A DNA stretch of 64,000 nt, taken from contig CADCBQ010000010.1 of the NCBI GenBank assembly GCA_902799745.1, positions 1-64,000 on the forward strand, given 5' to 3'. The notes under the pieces were generated by a model, which saw only the letters and a program-made list of their open reading frames with translations, did no database searches and was not told where the DNA came from. Made by a program: the position numbers and the translations under genes. Below, piece after piece: positions 27,901 through 36,736 of this stretch; positions within the stretch are counted from its first letter, which is position 1; every line of letters starts with the position of its first letter. This DNA is from Fibrobacter succinogenes (lineage in GTDB: Bacteria; Fibrobacterota; Fibrobacteria; Fibrobacterales; Fibrobacteraceae).

Positions 27901-27939
27901 GTGCTTAAAATAGAAAATCAAATTATGTATATTTGGCCT
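27901..27939. promoter_or_regulatory. Compact divergent promoter region (sulfatase-fold gene / lptC)
   Basis: A 39-base gap holds TATTTT on the minus strand (27907-27912) and TATATT on the plus strand (27928-27933). Each ends exactly 6 bases from its ATG. There is no Shine-Dalgarno on either side. Confidence 0.55.
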
Positions 27940-28767
27940 ATGATTCTTCAAAAGTGGGCGTTGATACCTTTATTGCTGATCGGTCTCGTTGTGACCGCTT
28001 GCGAAGAAATTGAAGAAGAAAAGCCCTGGCTGCAGGTAGAGCGCCCTGAAATGCTCTTTACCGACACGACCTTGATGGATAGCTACGATAAGGGCGTGCT
28101 TGCCTGGAAACTCAAGACCGCTTATTTGGAACGCTGGAGCGATAAGGAAGTCGTGTTCGTGCGTCCGGTGCTTGTCGATATTTACGATTCCCTTGGTGAA
28201 CGTACGGCGTTTTTGCGAGCCGATTCGGGCCGCATGGATTTGAAGTTTACCTATGTGTATGCCTATGGGCATGTTTACGCGCTTACGCCTAAGGGTGCCT
28301 CGGTGCGCTCGGATTCCCTGATTTGGAACAAGAAAGACAACCTGGTCAAGACAGAAAGTTATGTGCGCGTGGTGAGCGAAGAAGGTGACGTATTGCAAGG
28401 CCGCGGCTTCGAAAGCGATGCCCACATGGACAACTGGCGCATTCTTTCGAATGTCACCGGTATTTTCCAGGATGCCGCCCGCCGCTTGAAAGAAGAAGAC
28501 AAGTCGCAGGCCAAAGAAATCGAGACACGCGACAGCGCCCAGGCGGCAAATCCGGCGCCTCCTTCGACTGCCCCTGCAAAGCCTCAGGCTGCACCGGCAC
28601 AGCCTGCTTCAAGTGCGGCTCCAGCAGCAAAGCCTGCTGCTCCGGCATCGTCGACATCTGCTCCGCCTAAAGTAGATTCCGCAGCGATAAAGGAAGAATC
28701 GAAGCTTATCGAAAAAATCAAGAACCGGGGCGAACGCGCCAAGGCAAAGGCGAGGGATAGCGAATGA
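27940..28767 (+). CDS. lptC: LPS export protein LptC-like lipoprotein
   Basis: The 275-residue protein begins at the ATG at 27940, 6 bases after TATATT. It has a lipoprotein signal (LLLIGLVVTAC) rather than the usual LptC transmembrane anchor. The LptC jellyroll follows (about residues 35-180: the TDTTLMDSYDKGVLAWKLK and FLRADSGRMDLKFTYVYAYG stretches). The C-terminal third is an Ala/Pro/Ser-rich linker and a basic tail, absent from classical LptC. In the Lpt bridge LptC takes lipid from the inner-membrane LptBFG complex and hands it to LptA. It overlaps the lptA-like gene by ATGA. Confidence 0.82.
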   Translation: MILQKWALIPLLLIGLVVTACEEIEEEKPWLQVERPEMLFTDTTLMDSYDKGVLAWKLKTAYLERWSDKEVVFVRPVLVDIYDSLGERTAFLRADSGRMDLKFTYVYAYGHVYALTPKGASVRSDSLIWNKKDNLVKTESYVRVVSEEGDVLQGRGFESDAHMDNWRILSNVTGIFQDAARRLKEEDKSQAKEIETRDSAQAANPAPPSTAPAKPQAAPAQPASSAAPAAKPAAPASSTSAPPKVDSAAIKEESKLIEKIKNRGERAKAKARDSE

Positions 28768-30083
28768 CATTTCGCTTTAGTTCTGCCTTAAAAAGGCTCT
28801 TGCCGCTGCTCCTTGTCGCGCTTTTTGCGACGACTGCCGCCGCGCAGACCTCGCCCTTGATCATGAAACATGCCGACAGCCTTGCTGTCGCCCGCAAGCG
28901 CGGAACGCTCTTGCTGCAAGGGCGAGTGCATTTTATCCACGACAGCATTCAGTTCCGTACGCAGCGCGCCTTTTGGCATAAGGATGCCGAAAGCGTTCAA
29001 TGCAGCGGCGGATTCCTCTTTACGCACCCTTCGGGCTACATTCAGGCGCAAAACGGCTTGTACCAGAAAAAGAATGCCATTGCTACCGCTTCGGGTGATG
29101 TTCACGCAGGGGACTCTGCGAACAGTTACATGTTCACGGGCGAGTATCTGGAATACGACCGCGAAAAAGAAATCCTCACCATGCCGCAAAAACCGAAACT
29201 TTACCAGTTCGAAAAAATGAAAAGCGGCAAGATCGATACGGTGGCTATTTCGGCAAGGCGCATTATCTACAACAAGAAAGAGGCTTTTGCGCAGGCGTTT
29301 GACGAAGTCAAGGTCACGCAGAACGATATGGTGGTCACCTGCGATACGGGTTATTTCGACCGCAAGAACAACTGGCTTTCGATGAAAGGGCACCCGACTT
29401 GCGACATGAAGAATTACCACCTTACGGGAGATTCGATTTTCTTGGTGCTTGACTCGGCGGGTAAGTCGCTCAAGTCCGCCCTAGTGATTCGAAACGCACA
29501 CGGTATACAGCAAGAAGATCCCAAGAAAAACGCTCCGGGGAGCGTGACCGAAGCCTTTGGTGACACGCTCTATGCGCAGTTTGATAACGACAAGATTGAA
29601 CGCCTCTATGTGAACTTGAATGCCCGCGGATTCTTCTACGAAACAGATCTCAAGGATTACCGCAACTTGATGGATGGCGACCGGTTGGACCTGTATTTCA
29701 ATCAAGGCAAAATGGATCGCGCCGTAGTTTCGGGTAAGGCTCAAAGCACCTATTTTTATGTGAAAAAGGACCGCTCCGTTTCGGGCAAGAACGAAGCGAC
29801 TGGCGATACAATCCATATCTTGTTCGACGCGCAGAAGAATGCGGTCAAGTCGCTAAAACTGCTTGGAGCTGCTGCCATGGCAAGTGGCCGCTACATTGAT
29901 ATGGAAAAGACGGAACGCCTCAAGAAAGAGGCCGAGGCAGCCAAGGCGGCTAAGGCTTCCGAAAAAGAGCTTGACAAAAAGAAAGATCAGGGCGATAATA
30001 AAGATGCGGACAAGTCAAAGCGTAGAATGGAAATAATGAAAAAAATGCGCGAAAAAGCAATGACGCCCAAGAAAGATTTGTAA
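28764..30083 (+). CDS. LptA/OstA-like periplasmic lipid-transport protein
   Basis: The 439-residue exported protein has a signal peptide (about 1-28, ending TTAAAQT). Repeating OstA-type beta-strand pairs (LLLQGRVHFIHDSIQFRTQRA, then IATASGDVHAGDS, then MVVTCDTGYFDRKNNWLSMKG) build the hydrophobic groove of the Lpt bridge. It is more than twice the length of E. coli LptA, so it could span more of the periplasm, or combine LptA with an LptD N-terminal-like part. A charged Lys/Glu-rich C-terminal tail (about 385-439) follows. It is coupled to lptC by a 4-base overlap. Confidence 0.83.
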   Translation: MTFRFSSALKRLLPLLLVALFATTAAAQTSPLIMKHADSLAVARKRGTLLLQGRVHFIHDSIQFRTQRAFWHKDAESVQCSGGFLFTHPSGYIQAQNGLYQKKNAIATASGDVHAGDSANSYMFTGEYLEYDREKEILTMPQKPKLYQFEKMKSGKIDTVAISARRIIYNKKEAFAQAFDEVKVTQNDMVVTCDTGYFDRKNNWLSMKGHPTCDMKNYHLTGDSIFLVLDSAGKSLKSALVIRNAHGIQQEDPKKNAPGSVTEAFGDTLYAQFDNDKIERLYVNLNARGFFYETDLKDYRNLMDGDRLDLYFNQGKMDRAVVSGKAQSTYFYVKKDRSVSGKNEATGDTIHILFDAQKNAVKSLKLLGAAAMASGRYIDMEKTERLKKEAEAAKAAKASEKELDKKKDQGDNKDADKSKRRMEIMKKMREKAMTPKKDL

Positions 30084-30113
30084 ATTGTGAATTGTTAGAG
30101 AACCGAGAAGTCT

Positions 30114-30851
30114 ATGAAGAATTTAGTGAGTACCATACGCACCGAACACCTGAGAAAGGTTTATGGCGGTCGCCAAGTCGTGAGCGACGTGTCTATTCGC
30201 GTGTCGCAGGGTGAAATTGTTGGACTCCTCGGCCCGAACGGTGCCGGCAAGACGACATCGTTCTACATGATCGTGGGTATGGTTCGCCCCGAATCTGGAC
30301 ATATTTTCCTCGACGATATCGAAATGACCGATAAGCCCATGTACAAGCGTGCGCGCCTCGGTATCGGCTACTTGCCGCAAGAAGCTTCGATCTTCCGCAA
30401 GCTCAGCGTCGAAGACAACATTATGGCAATTCTTGAAACGCAGAACATGAAGCGTTCCGAACGCAAGCGCAGGCTCGAAGAATTGCTCGAAGAATTTAAG
30501 ATTACGCACATTCGTAAAACCAAGTCCATGAGTTGCTCGGGTGGTGAACGTCGCCGTCTGGAAATTGCCCGTGCCTTGGCGAGCGAACCTTCGTTCCTCT
30601 TGCTTGATGAACCGTTTGCTGGTATTGACCCGATTGCCGTGGCCGATATCCAGTCCATTATTTCGGGTCTCAAGGATCGTGGTATGGGCATTCTCATTAC
30701 CGACCATAATGTGCGTGAAACGCTTTCGATTACTGATCGCGCCTACATTATGTACAAGAGTCAGGTGCTTACCGAAGGTTCTTCGGAATACTTGGCGAAC
30801 GACCCCGAAGCCCGCCGCATTTACTTGGGCGATAGCTTTAGCTTAGGTTAG
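30114..30851 (+). CDS. lptB: LPS export ABC transporter ATPase
   Basis: The 245-residue ATPase powers lipid extraction from the inner membrane with LptF and LptG, which are not in this window. Walker A is [10 protein letters not shown], the signature [15 protein letters not shown], and Walker [16 protein letters not shown]. The DEPFAGIDP form and the [12 protein letters not shown] stretch are characteristic of LptB. It lies between lptA-like and rpoN as in many Gram-negative genomes. Confidence 0.95.
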   Translation: MKNLVSTIRTEHLRKVYGGRQVVSDVSIRVSQGEIVGLLGPNGAGKTTSFYMIVGMVRPESGHIFLDDIEMTDKPMYKRARLGIGYLPQEASIFRKLSVEDNIMAILETQNMKRSERKRRLEELLEEFKITHIRKTKSMSCSGGERRRLEIARALASEPSFLLLDEPFAGIDPIAVADIQSIISGLKDRGMGILITDHNVRETLSITDRAYIMYKSQVLTEGSSEYLANDPEARRIYLGDSFSLG

Positions 30852-30859
30852 GGGGCTTC

Positions 30860-32485
30860 GTGGATATTGGGATTCAACTTGGTACAAATCAGCGGCTGGA
30901 GCAAAATCTTTCGCCCCAGTTAAGGCAGTTTGTTACCATTCTGCAGAAGAATTCCCTGGAGCTCGATACTGCGATTAAAGAAGAGCTCGAAAGCAATCCG
31001 CTTCTGGAACTCGATGACGCAGCCCCGATGGAAGAACGCGAAGTCCACGAAGATGAACTTCCGGATTCCGGCGCAGAACTGCGCGAAGCCAAGGACAATT
31101 TTGACGACTATGATTCGGGCGACTATTCCAGCCTCGAAGATAGTGCTATGGGCGATAGCAGCCTTCTAGATGGCGGCGACGACATCAATTACGAGCAGTA
31201 CCTGAAAGACGGCTCCATGAACGAGGACGCCCCCTTCAAGGATTTAAACGTCGGTAACGATTCCGATGACGAATGGGACCGCCCCATCAAGGATCATGGC
31301 AAGAGCTTGCAAGACAAACTGCGCGACCAGCTTTTACTTTGGTCCGGTACGCGTGAACAACTGGAACAGCTTGCACAGAGCAACTGCTCCGAAAAGAAGT
31401 TCCGTTCGCTCGTGGAATATCTGATCGATTCTCTTGACGAAAATGGATTTTTGCAAGAGGTCTCTGCCGAGGTGACCCCGCTTCGTGTGTCTGAAGATCC
31501 TCTGATTAATGAAATCGAATCGATGCTTCGCGATGAGGTCCCGTTAGAAGAATGCTCGCTCCCGGTGCGCGAAGCGGTTCATGTGCTGCAGGGCTTTAAC
31601 CCGCGTGGAATCGGAGCCCGCAACCAGCGCGAATGCTTTTTGATCCAAGCTTATGCGATTCCGAATTTTCCGCCGCTAGGCATCAAGATTCTTGAAAATT
31701 GCTACGAAGACTTGCTGGCTCTGCGTTATGCGAAAATCGGAAAGTCCCTGGGCGTTTCGACCGAAGATGTACAACGAGCTGTCGCTAGTTTTGCAAAGCT
31801 GAATCCGCATCCGGGTTTCCAGCTTTCGAATTCGCGCGTGCAGACGATTGCCGCCGACCTCAAGGTGGTCGACAAGCATGGTCGCATGGAAGTTGAATCC
31901 GTGCGTTCCTCGATGCAAAAGCGCCTGCGCGTAAACCAGACTTACAAGGCAATTCTCGACGACAAGGGTGCGTCCAAGTCCGACAAGGAATACGTGCGCA
32001 CGCACCTCTTTAAGGCGGTCGAATTTATCAAGGCGCTCGATAACCGCTACACGACTATGGAACTTGTGATGCGGGCAATTTTCAAGCGCCAGAAAGACTT
32101 TTTCACCAAGGGCCCGGCATTCCTGAAGCCCATGGTGCAGCAAGATATTGCAGACGATATCAAACGCGACGTGAGTACCGTGAACCGCTCGGTCAACGGC
32201 AAGTATGTCGACACGCCGTATGGTATCTTTGAACTCAAGCAGTTCTTTACTTCGGGTGTCAAGCAAGATTCTTCTCCCGATGCGACTGAACTCAGTTCCG
32301 CAACGATTCTGGATGCAATCAAGAAACTGGTTGACGAAGAGGACAAGAAAAAGCCTCTTTCGGACCAAGCGATTGCAGACAAACTGATGGAACAGGGTAT
32401 CAAGGTGGCGCGCCGTACGGTAGCAAAATACCGCGAAGAAGAGCTCCACCTGTTGCCGGCCAGCAAGCGTAAAAAGCTCATTTAG
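30860..32485 (+). CDS. rpoN: RNA polymerase sigma-54 factor
   Basis: The 541-residue alternative sigma factor recognises -24/-12 promoters and needs an AAA+ activator. The N-terminal activator-interacting region (QLRQFVTILQKNSLELDTAI, then LESNPLLEL), the core-binding and helix-turn-helix parts and the RpoN box ARRTVAKYRE are all present, and it ends KRKKLI. The region between residues about 50 and 155 is unusually long and acidic, rich in Asp/Glu/Ser. It begins with GTG 8 bases after lptB. No bacterial enhancer-binding protein is in this window. Confidence 0.95.
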   Translation: MDIGIQLGTNQRLEQNLSPQLRQFVTILQKNSLELDTAIKEELESNPLLELDDAAPMEEREVHEDELPDSGAELREAKDNFDDYDSGDYSSLEDSAMGDSSLLDGGDDINYEQYLKDGSMNEDAPFKDLNVGNDSDDEWDRPIKDHGKSLQDKLRDQLLLWSGTREQLEQLAQSNCSEKKFRSLVEYLIDSLDENGFLQEVSAEVTPLRVSEDPLINEIESMLRDEVPLEECSLPVREAVHVLQGFNPRGIGARNQRECFLIQAYAIPNFPPLGIKILENCYEDLLALRYAKIGKSLGVSTEDVQRAVASFAKLNPHPGFQLSNSRVQTIAADLKVVDKHGRMEVESVRSSMQKRLRVNQTYKAILDDKGASKSDKEYVRTHLFKAVEFIKALDNRYTTMELVMRAIFKRQKDFFTKGPAFLKPMVQQDIADDIKRDVSTVNRSVNGKYVDTPYGIFELKQFFTSGVKQDSSPDATELSSATILDAIKKLVDEEDKKKPLSDQAIADKLMEQGIKVARRTVAKYREEELHLLPASKRKKLI

Positions 32486-32662
32486 GCTGTTTTTGGCCTA
32501 AAAAGGCCACTTTTGTACTAAATATTCCAATTTGGAATAAGTTTTTTTGAAAATTTTTGAAAAACCCTTTGTTTTTGAACAAAAAAAGATGTATATACTC
32601 TAGACGTGGAGCAAAAAAGCTCTACAATACATACGAAAACCCTTTTTAAGGAGGTTAATATT

Positions 32663-32980
32663 ATGGATATTCAGTTCTCTGCTCGTCACTTTAATGCTTC
32701 TGCCGGACTCCAGGATCGTATTCAAGAAGAAATGGATAAATTAGCTCGATTCTACCCGAATATCACCAGTGCCTCCGTTATCCTTGACCATGAAGTTGAA
32801 CATCAGCGCCATTGCGAAATTACTGTGAATATTACCGGCTCTCAGGTTGTCGCCTCCGCCGACGAAGAAAACATGGGCAAGGCAGTTGATGTGACCCTCG
32901 AACGCATCAAGGTGCAGCTCAAGAAGGCAAACGACAAGCAGAACGATCACCGTGCCCAGCCCGTTTCCGAAGTTGTATAA
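32663..32980 (+). CDS. hpf: Ribosome hibernation-promoting factor, short form
   Basis: The 105-residue HPF/YfiA-type protein binds the 30S decoding centre in stationary phase. The beta-alpha-beta-beta-beta-alpha pattern is visible (MDIQFSARHFNASAGLQDRI to VDVTLERIKVQLKKAND). It lacks the long-form dimerisation domain. The ATG at 32663 has a strong AAGGAGG Shine-Dalgarno. The 177-base gap after rpoN is AT-rich with a TATACT box at 32594-32599, so hpf may have its own promoter besides read-through. Confidence 0.93.
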   Translation: MDIQFSARHFNASAGLQDRIQEEMDKLARFYPNITSASVILDHEVEHQRHCEITVNITGSQVVASADEENMGKAVDVTLERIKVQLKKANDKQNDHRAQPVSEVV

Positions 32981-32992
32981 CCGGTTGCAATC

Positions 32993-34024
32993 GTGGCTGA
33001 GTCTAGATTAAAAGACATAAAGATCCTGCACCGGGAACGTCTCCTGGTGCGGGACTTTTTTTTGCATTATGGCAGAGACCTGCAAATGGCCTGCCATTCT
33101 TCGGAATCGACTTTGGATGCCCCTATTGCCGAAAGCGGTATTCACCGCCCGGGCCTTGCCATGGCGGGTTATACCAAGGTCTACAGCTCCCAACAGATTC
33201 AGGTAGTTGGGCACACGGAATGGAACTATTTGGAATCGATTGGTCACGAAGGCCGTGCAAAAGTTTTTGAGAATTTGTCTGTATTCAAGGCCCCCATGTG
33301 GGTGGTGACGCATTCGCAGATGCCGCACCCCGAACTCCGGGCCATGTGTGAACGCCTGAACATCCCGCTGTTCTCGACCACGCTTCACACTTACGAATTC
33401 AACAAGATCGCCCAGCGTATCTTGGAAGAATTCTTTGCTCCGCATGCCATTATTCACGGAAGCCTAGTCGATGTTTACGGTGTCGGCATGCTTTACGTGG
33501 GTGACAGCAATGTGGGTAAATCCGAATGCGTTTTGGACCTTGTCGAAAGTGGACACCGCATGGTGGCCGACGATGTGGTTCACATCAGTAACGTGGGTCG
33601 AGCCATTATCGGCCGCCCCGATCCCCTGATCAAGCACCACATGGAAATCCGTGGTGTGGGTATCTTGGATATTCGCGCTATGTTCGGTATTCACGCAATC
33701 CGTAAGGTGAAAAAGATCGAAACCATCGTGGAACTGCAACAGTGGCACCGCGACGGAGGCTACGACCGTACGGGGCTCAACGAACAGGAAGAAGAGGTCA
33801 TGGGGGTCAAGATCCCTAAAGTCGTGATTCCTGTGGCTCCGGGTAAGAACCTGACCGTGATTTCTGAGGTCATTGCCATGAATACCTTGATGAAATATAG
33901 CGGTCAAAACGTGGCTCAGGACTTTAACGAGGCCCTAATGCAAAAGATTAAGGCCAAGGCCAAGGGTGAGTATGTCGATGATTTGTTAGATTTCGACAAT
34001 CAGAATTGGTCTTACTATGAATAG
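32993..34024 (+). CDS. hprK: HPr kinase/phosphorylase
   Basis: The 343-residue enzyme phosphorylates and dephosphorylates a regulatory Ser of HPr-like proteins. The Walker A loop is GDSNVGKSE (residues about 168-176), preceded by the HGSLVDVYGVGMLYV strand. The capping-loop signature EIRGVGILDIRAMFG and the C-terminal PVAPGKNLTVISEVIAMN complete the family pattern. It starts at GTG 12 bases after hpf. The stop overlaps the next gene by 8 bases. No PTS gene is in the window, as in several non-PTS Gram-negatives where HprK has regulatory roles. Confidence 0.93.
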   Translation: MAESRLKDIKILHRERLLVRDFFLHYGRDLQMACHSSESTLDAPIAESGIHRPGLAMAGYTKVYSSQQIQVVGHTEWNYLESIGHEGRAKVFENLSVFKAPMWVVTHSQMPHPELRAMCERLNIPLFSTTLHTYEFNKIAQRILEEFFAPHAIIHGSLVDVYGVGMLYVGDSNVGKSECVLDLVESGHRMVADDVVHISNVGRAIIGRPDPLIKHHMEIRGVGILDIRAMFGIHAIRKVKKIETIVELQQWHRDGGYDRTGLNEQEEEVMGVKIPKVVIPVAPGKNLTVISEVIAMNTLMKYSGQNVAQDFNEALMQKIKAKAKGEYVDDLLDFDNQNWSYYE

Positions 34025-34934
34025 AATTTCCAGACGTATCAAAGAGAACCTGTTTCCGTTTATTGTATTTGTCATCATTGTGGCATCTTGCAGTGCGGCA
34101 TGGTTCTTCTTGCATCCGTCTAGTCCTTATCATAAGCGTATTTCTTTTGTAGTCTCGTTTGATACCGTGGGAACGCTTTCTCCCGGGAACCGTGTCGAAG
34201 TGCGCGGCATTCCTCGCGGACAGATCACGAAGGTCGAACTTACCGATGATGCGGTTTTCGTGTCGGTCGAAGTGCTTGCCGATACCAGAATTCCGCGAAA
34301 TTCCGAATTCCGTTTGATTACCGCAGGCCTGATGGGCGAACGCGAAATGTGCATTCTGACCGGCGATTCCCAGGAACTGGTCCATGAGGGCGATACGCTG
34401 ATGGGGCGTTTTGACGAAGGCATGGCTGGCTTTGGAAAGAAGATCGGTGCCATTATGGAAGACTTGGGCGAACTGAAGGATTCCGTTCGCACGGTCATGG
34501 ATTCCCTTTCTGATGGCCAGGCGGGCGCGCAGTTGGATCGAGTGTCCAAAAAGGCGAAGCGTGTCGTTCGCACGACCAAGGTGAATGTGAACGGCTGGAA
34601 GGCCCAGGTGGATTCGCTTTTGAATGAATGCGACCAGAGCCTGAGCAAGACCCAAGCGGCCCTGGAGACTATCGCTCAAACCGGTGCGGCCAAGGTTCAC
34701 GATCTTGGAAGCTTGGTGGATCGTACTCGCAAACTGCTGGAGACGGTCAAGGCTTATAAAGAGCAAATATCGGGCATTATGGGCAAACTTACGCAAGGGG
34801 ATAATTCAGCCGGTCTCGTAGTAAACCAGTCTTCTCCGTTCAACAAGGGGCTGGATAAACTGCTTCAGGATGTCGATGCACTGCTGGAAGACATCAAAAA
34901 GAGCGGTTTGGATATTAATGTCGATATTTTCTAA
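34017..34934 (+). CDS. MlaD-family MCE-domain lipid-transport protein
   Basis: The 305-residue protein has a short cytoplasmic start and a single transmembrane helix (about 12-32). One MCE domain follows (about 42-120: VSFDTVGTLSPGNRVEVRGI to ITAGLMGEREMCILTG). A long helical C-terminal part (to residue 305) probably forms a hexameric tube across the periplasm. MCE proteins move phospholipids between the two membranes. It overlaps hprK by 8 bases. No MlaE permease or MlaF ATPase is next to it. Confidence 0.88.
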   Translation: MNRISRRIKENLFPFIVFVIIVASCSAAWFFLHPSSPYHKRISFVVSFDTVGTLSPGNRVEVRGIPRGQITKVELTDDAVFVSVEVLADTRIPRNSEFRLITAGLMGEREMCILTGDSQELVHEGDTLMGRFDEGMAGFGKKIGAIMEDLGELKDSVRTVMDSLSDGQAGAQLDRVSKKAKRVVRTTKVNVNGWKAQVDSLLNECDQSLSKTQAALETIAQTGAAKVHDLGSLVDRTRKLLETVKAYKEQISGIMGKLTQGDNSAGLVVNQSSPFNKGLDKLLQDVDALLEDIKKSGLDINVDIF

Positions 34935-35018
34935 AAAAACTTTACCCTTTTCCCGAAAAAAAAGTTATTTATCACTTTATTGGTACAAACGAGTTTAATC
35001 GCAACCAAGGAGAAAACC

Positions 35019-35489
35019 ATGGCTGAAAAGAAACCTGTAAAAATGAGCGATGCTGACCTCAAGTTCTTTGAGGATATGTTGATTGAAAAACGTAGGCAGA
35101 TTGTTACGGCGCAGACCGACTTTGACAAGACCGAAACGTTCAAGAATCAGGCGCAGGCGGGCGAAGGTGGCGAATCTAACAGTGCAGACCTTGCAACCGA
35201 CTATAACGCTCTCGAAACGAACTTCTCCTTGGCTGCCCGTGAAGGCAAGTATCTGGTGTATCTGGAAGAAGCGCTCAAGCGCATCAAGAAGGGTACGTTC
35301 GGTATTTGCAAGGTGTGCGGAGAACTGATTCCGAAGGCTCGCTTGATTGCTGTACCCACTGCTACCAAGTGCGTGAACTGCAAGGAAGAAACCAAGCGTA
35401 AGGAAAAGGAAGACAGCCGTCTTGAAATGGCCCGTATGCTTGCCGAAGCCCAGCGCCGCGAAATGCAGAAGCGCGCTGCCGGAAAGTAA
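35019..35489 (+). CDS. DksA/TraR-family zinc-finger protein
   Basis: The 156-residue protein has a helical hairpin N-terminal half (about 10-95), a C4 zinc finger (CKVC about residue 104, CVNC about residue 125) and a Lys/Glu-rich tail. DksA-type proteins enter the RNA-polymerase secondary channel and tune transcription with ppGpp. The start at 35019 (MAEKKPVKMSDADL) has an AAGGAG site; the frame extends further upstream without support. The acidic tip motif is not clearly DxxDxA, so DksA-like is safer than dksA. Confidence 0.85.
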   Translation: MAEKKPVKMSDADLKFFEDMLIEKRRQIVTAQTDFDKTETFKNQAQAGEGGESNSADLATDYNALETNFSLAAREGKYLVYLEEALKRIKKGTFGICKVCGELIPKARLIAVPTATKCVNCKEETKRKEKEDSRLEMARMLAEAQRREMQKRAAGK

Positions 35490-35551
35490 TAGAGGACGCA
35501 CCTGCGGTGCTCTGAGCAATGAGCTTTGAGTAACGAGGTATGGAAAAATTT

Positions 35552-35578
35552 AAAGCCCCTTTAGGGGGCTTTTTTTAT
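35552..35578 (+). terminator. Intrinsic terminator after the DksA-like gene
   Basis: The stem AAAGCCCC / GGGGGCTTT around TTTA is followed by T7. The remaining part of the gap (35490-35627) holds short inverted fragments (GAGCAATGAGC, CAGAGCTGAGCGACC) that look like decayed dispersed repeats. Confidence 0.8.
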
Positions 35579-35627
35579 TCTCGCAGGCACGTTAGTGCCG
35601 TGCACACCTCAGAGCTGAGCGACCTCA

Positions 35628-36701
35628 CTAGCCCTTGGCGAGCAGTTCCATGAGCTCGTTATCGAGGCGGTCCGGATTGTCGTACTGCTTCAGGCTCTGG
35701 TGCAGCGATTCGCCCTTCGATACAAGACCGAAGTCGAGGTTCTTGTAGTTCCAGTAGCTGTAGCCCACGTCTGCATCGCGGAGGATTTCCATGAAGTCGC
35801 GCATCCAGGCGAGCTGGTATTTGCGGGCGACTTGCACATATACGCCGAATTCGTTGCAGGCGACCGGCAGGTCGTACTTCGCGCGGAAGTCAAGTGCATT
35901 CTGGATGCTTTCTTGCAGGCGAGCCTTGTCCCACTTGCCGTATTCCACGTCGAGACGCGTGGTTCCGCCCTGTTCAGGAGCGGCGTAGTCGCCCGGCCAA
36001 GGGCGTTCAATCTTGAAGAACGGATCGTTGATCCATGCCGCACCTTGGTGCGTGAACGTGACCGGCGTGTAGGTGTGGAAACTGTAGATGGCGTTGTCGT
36101 CGTCGAGCGGAGTTAGGTACTTGAATTCGCGTGCGCTGTTCCACTTGTTGGCGCCTACCACGATCGTGTTCTTCGGGGCGTGCTTACGGATTGCCCAGAA
36201 GATTTCGTCCTTTACTTTGTCCCAAACCAGGGAGTCTGCGGCGGCGGGCTCGTTCAAGAGTTCCATCATCACGCGCGGTTCGCCGCTGTAGCGTTCGGCC
36301 ATGAACGACCACACCTTGGCGGTGTCCTTGCGGGCGTCGGCGCTTACGAAGAACGGCTGTTCCTGGTAAGAACCCAGGTGAAAGTCGTGTCCCGGACACT
36401 TGTGCAGGTCGAGGATTACGTCGAGGTCGTTCGCCTGGATATCCTTGATGGCCTTGTCCAAAAGCGCGAATACTTCGTCCTTGGGCTTGAGCGTTCCTTC
36501 GTCGAACAGGTTAAAGTAGTCCACCGGCAGGCGCACATGGTTGAACCCCGCACCGCGGATGCGCTTGAAATCGCTTTCGCCAAGGAATGTCTTGATGTGT
36601 TCAATGATCCCGGGAAAACCGACGGGATCTTTTTCTTGGATGCAGTCTACCTGACTGAACCATCCACCCAAATTCACTCCCCGCAGTCTTTCTTTAATCA
36701 T
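35628..36701 (-). CDS. Glycoside hydrolase family 5 (endoglucanase/glucanase), intracellular
   Basis: The 357-residue TIM-barrel glycosidase has the GH5 catalytic acid/base Glu in ELLNEP (about residue 153), the nucleophile Glu in CNEFGVY (about residue 280), and supporting motifs RGVNLGGWF, HVRLPVDY, DLHKCPG and YSFHTYTPVTF. It would cut beta-glucan or cellodextrin chains. No signal peptide is present: the protein begins directly with the fold (MIKERLRGVNLGGW). It therefore probably acts on imported oligosaccharides in the cytoplasm, unlike the GH9 enzymes nearby. It is read toward the terminator of the DksA-like gene. Confidence 0.9.
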   Translation of the reverse strand: MIKERLRGVNLGGWFSQVDCIQEKDPVGFPGIIEHIKTFLGESDFKRIRGAGFNHVRLPVDYFNLFDEGTLKPKDEVFALLDKAIKDIQANDLDVILDLHKCPGHDFHLGSYQEQPFFVSADARKDTAKVWSFMAERYSGEPRVMMELLNEPAAADSLVWDKVKDEIFWAIRKHAPKNTIVVGANKWNSAREFKYLTPLDDDNAIYSFHTYTPVTFTHQGAAWINDPFFKIERPWPGDYAAPEQGGTTRLDVEYGKWDKARLQESIQNALDFRAKYDLPVACNEFGVYVQVARKYQLAWMRDFMEILRDADVGYSYWNYKNLDFGLVSKGESLHQSLKQYDNPDRLDNELMELLAKG

Positions 36702-36736
36702 TGTATCATCCGTGTGTGCGAAAAGGCTTTATTGCC

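Noticed and set aside
35490..35627. Small gene or RNA in the gap after the DksA-like gene
   Set aside because: Only a terminator and short inverted fragments are visible; no frame or tRNA-like fold is supported.
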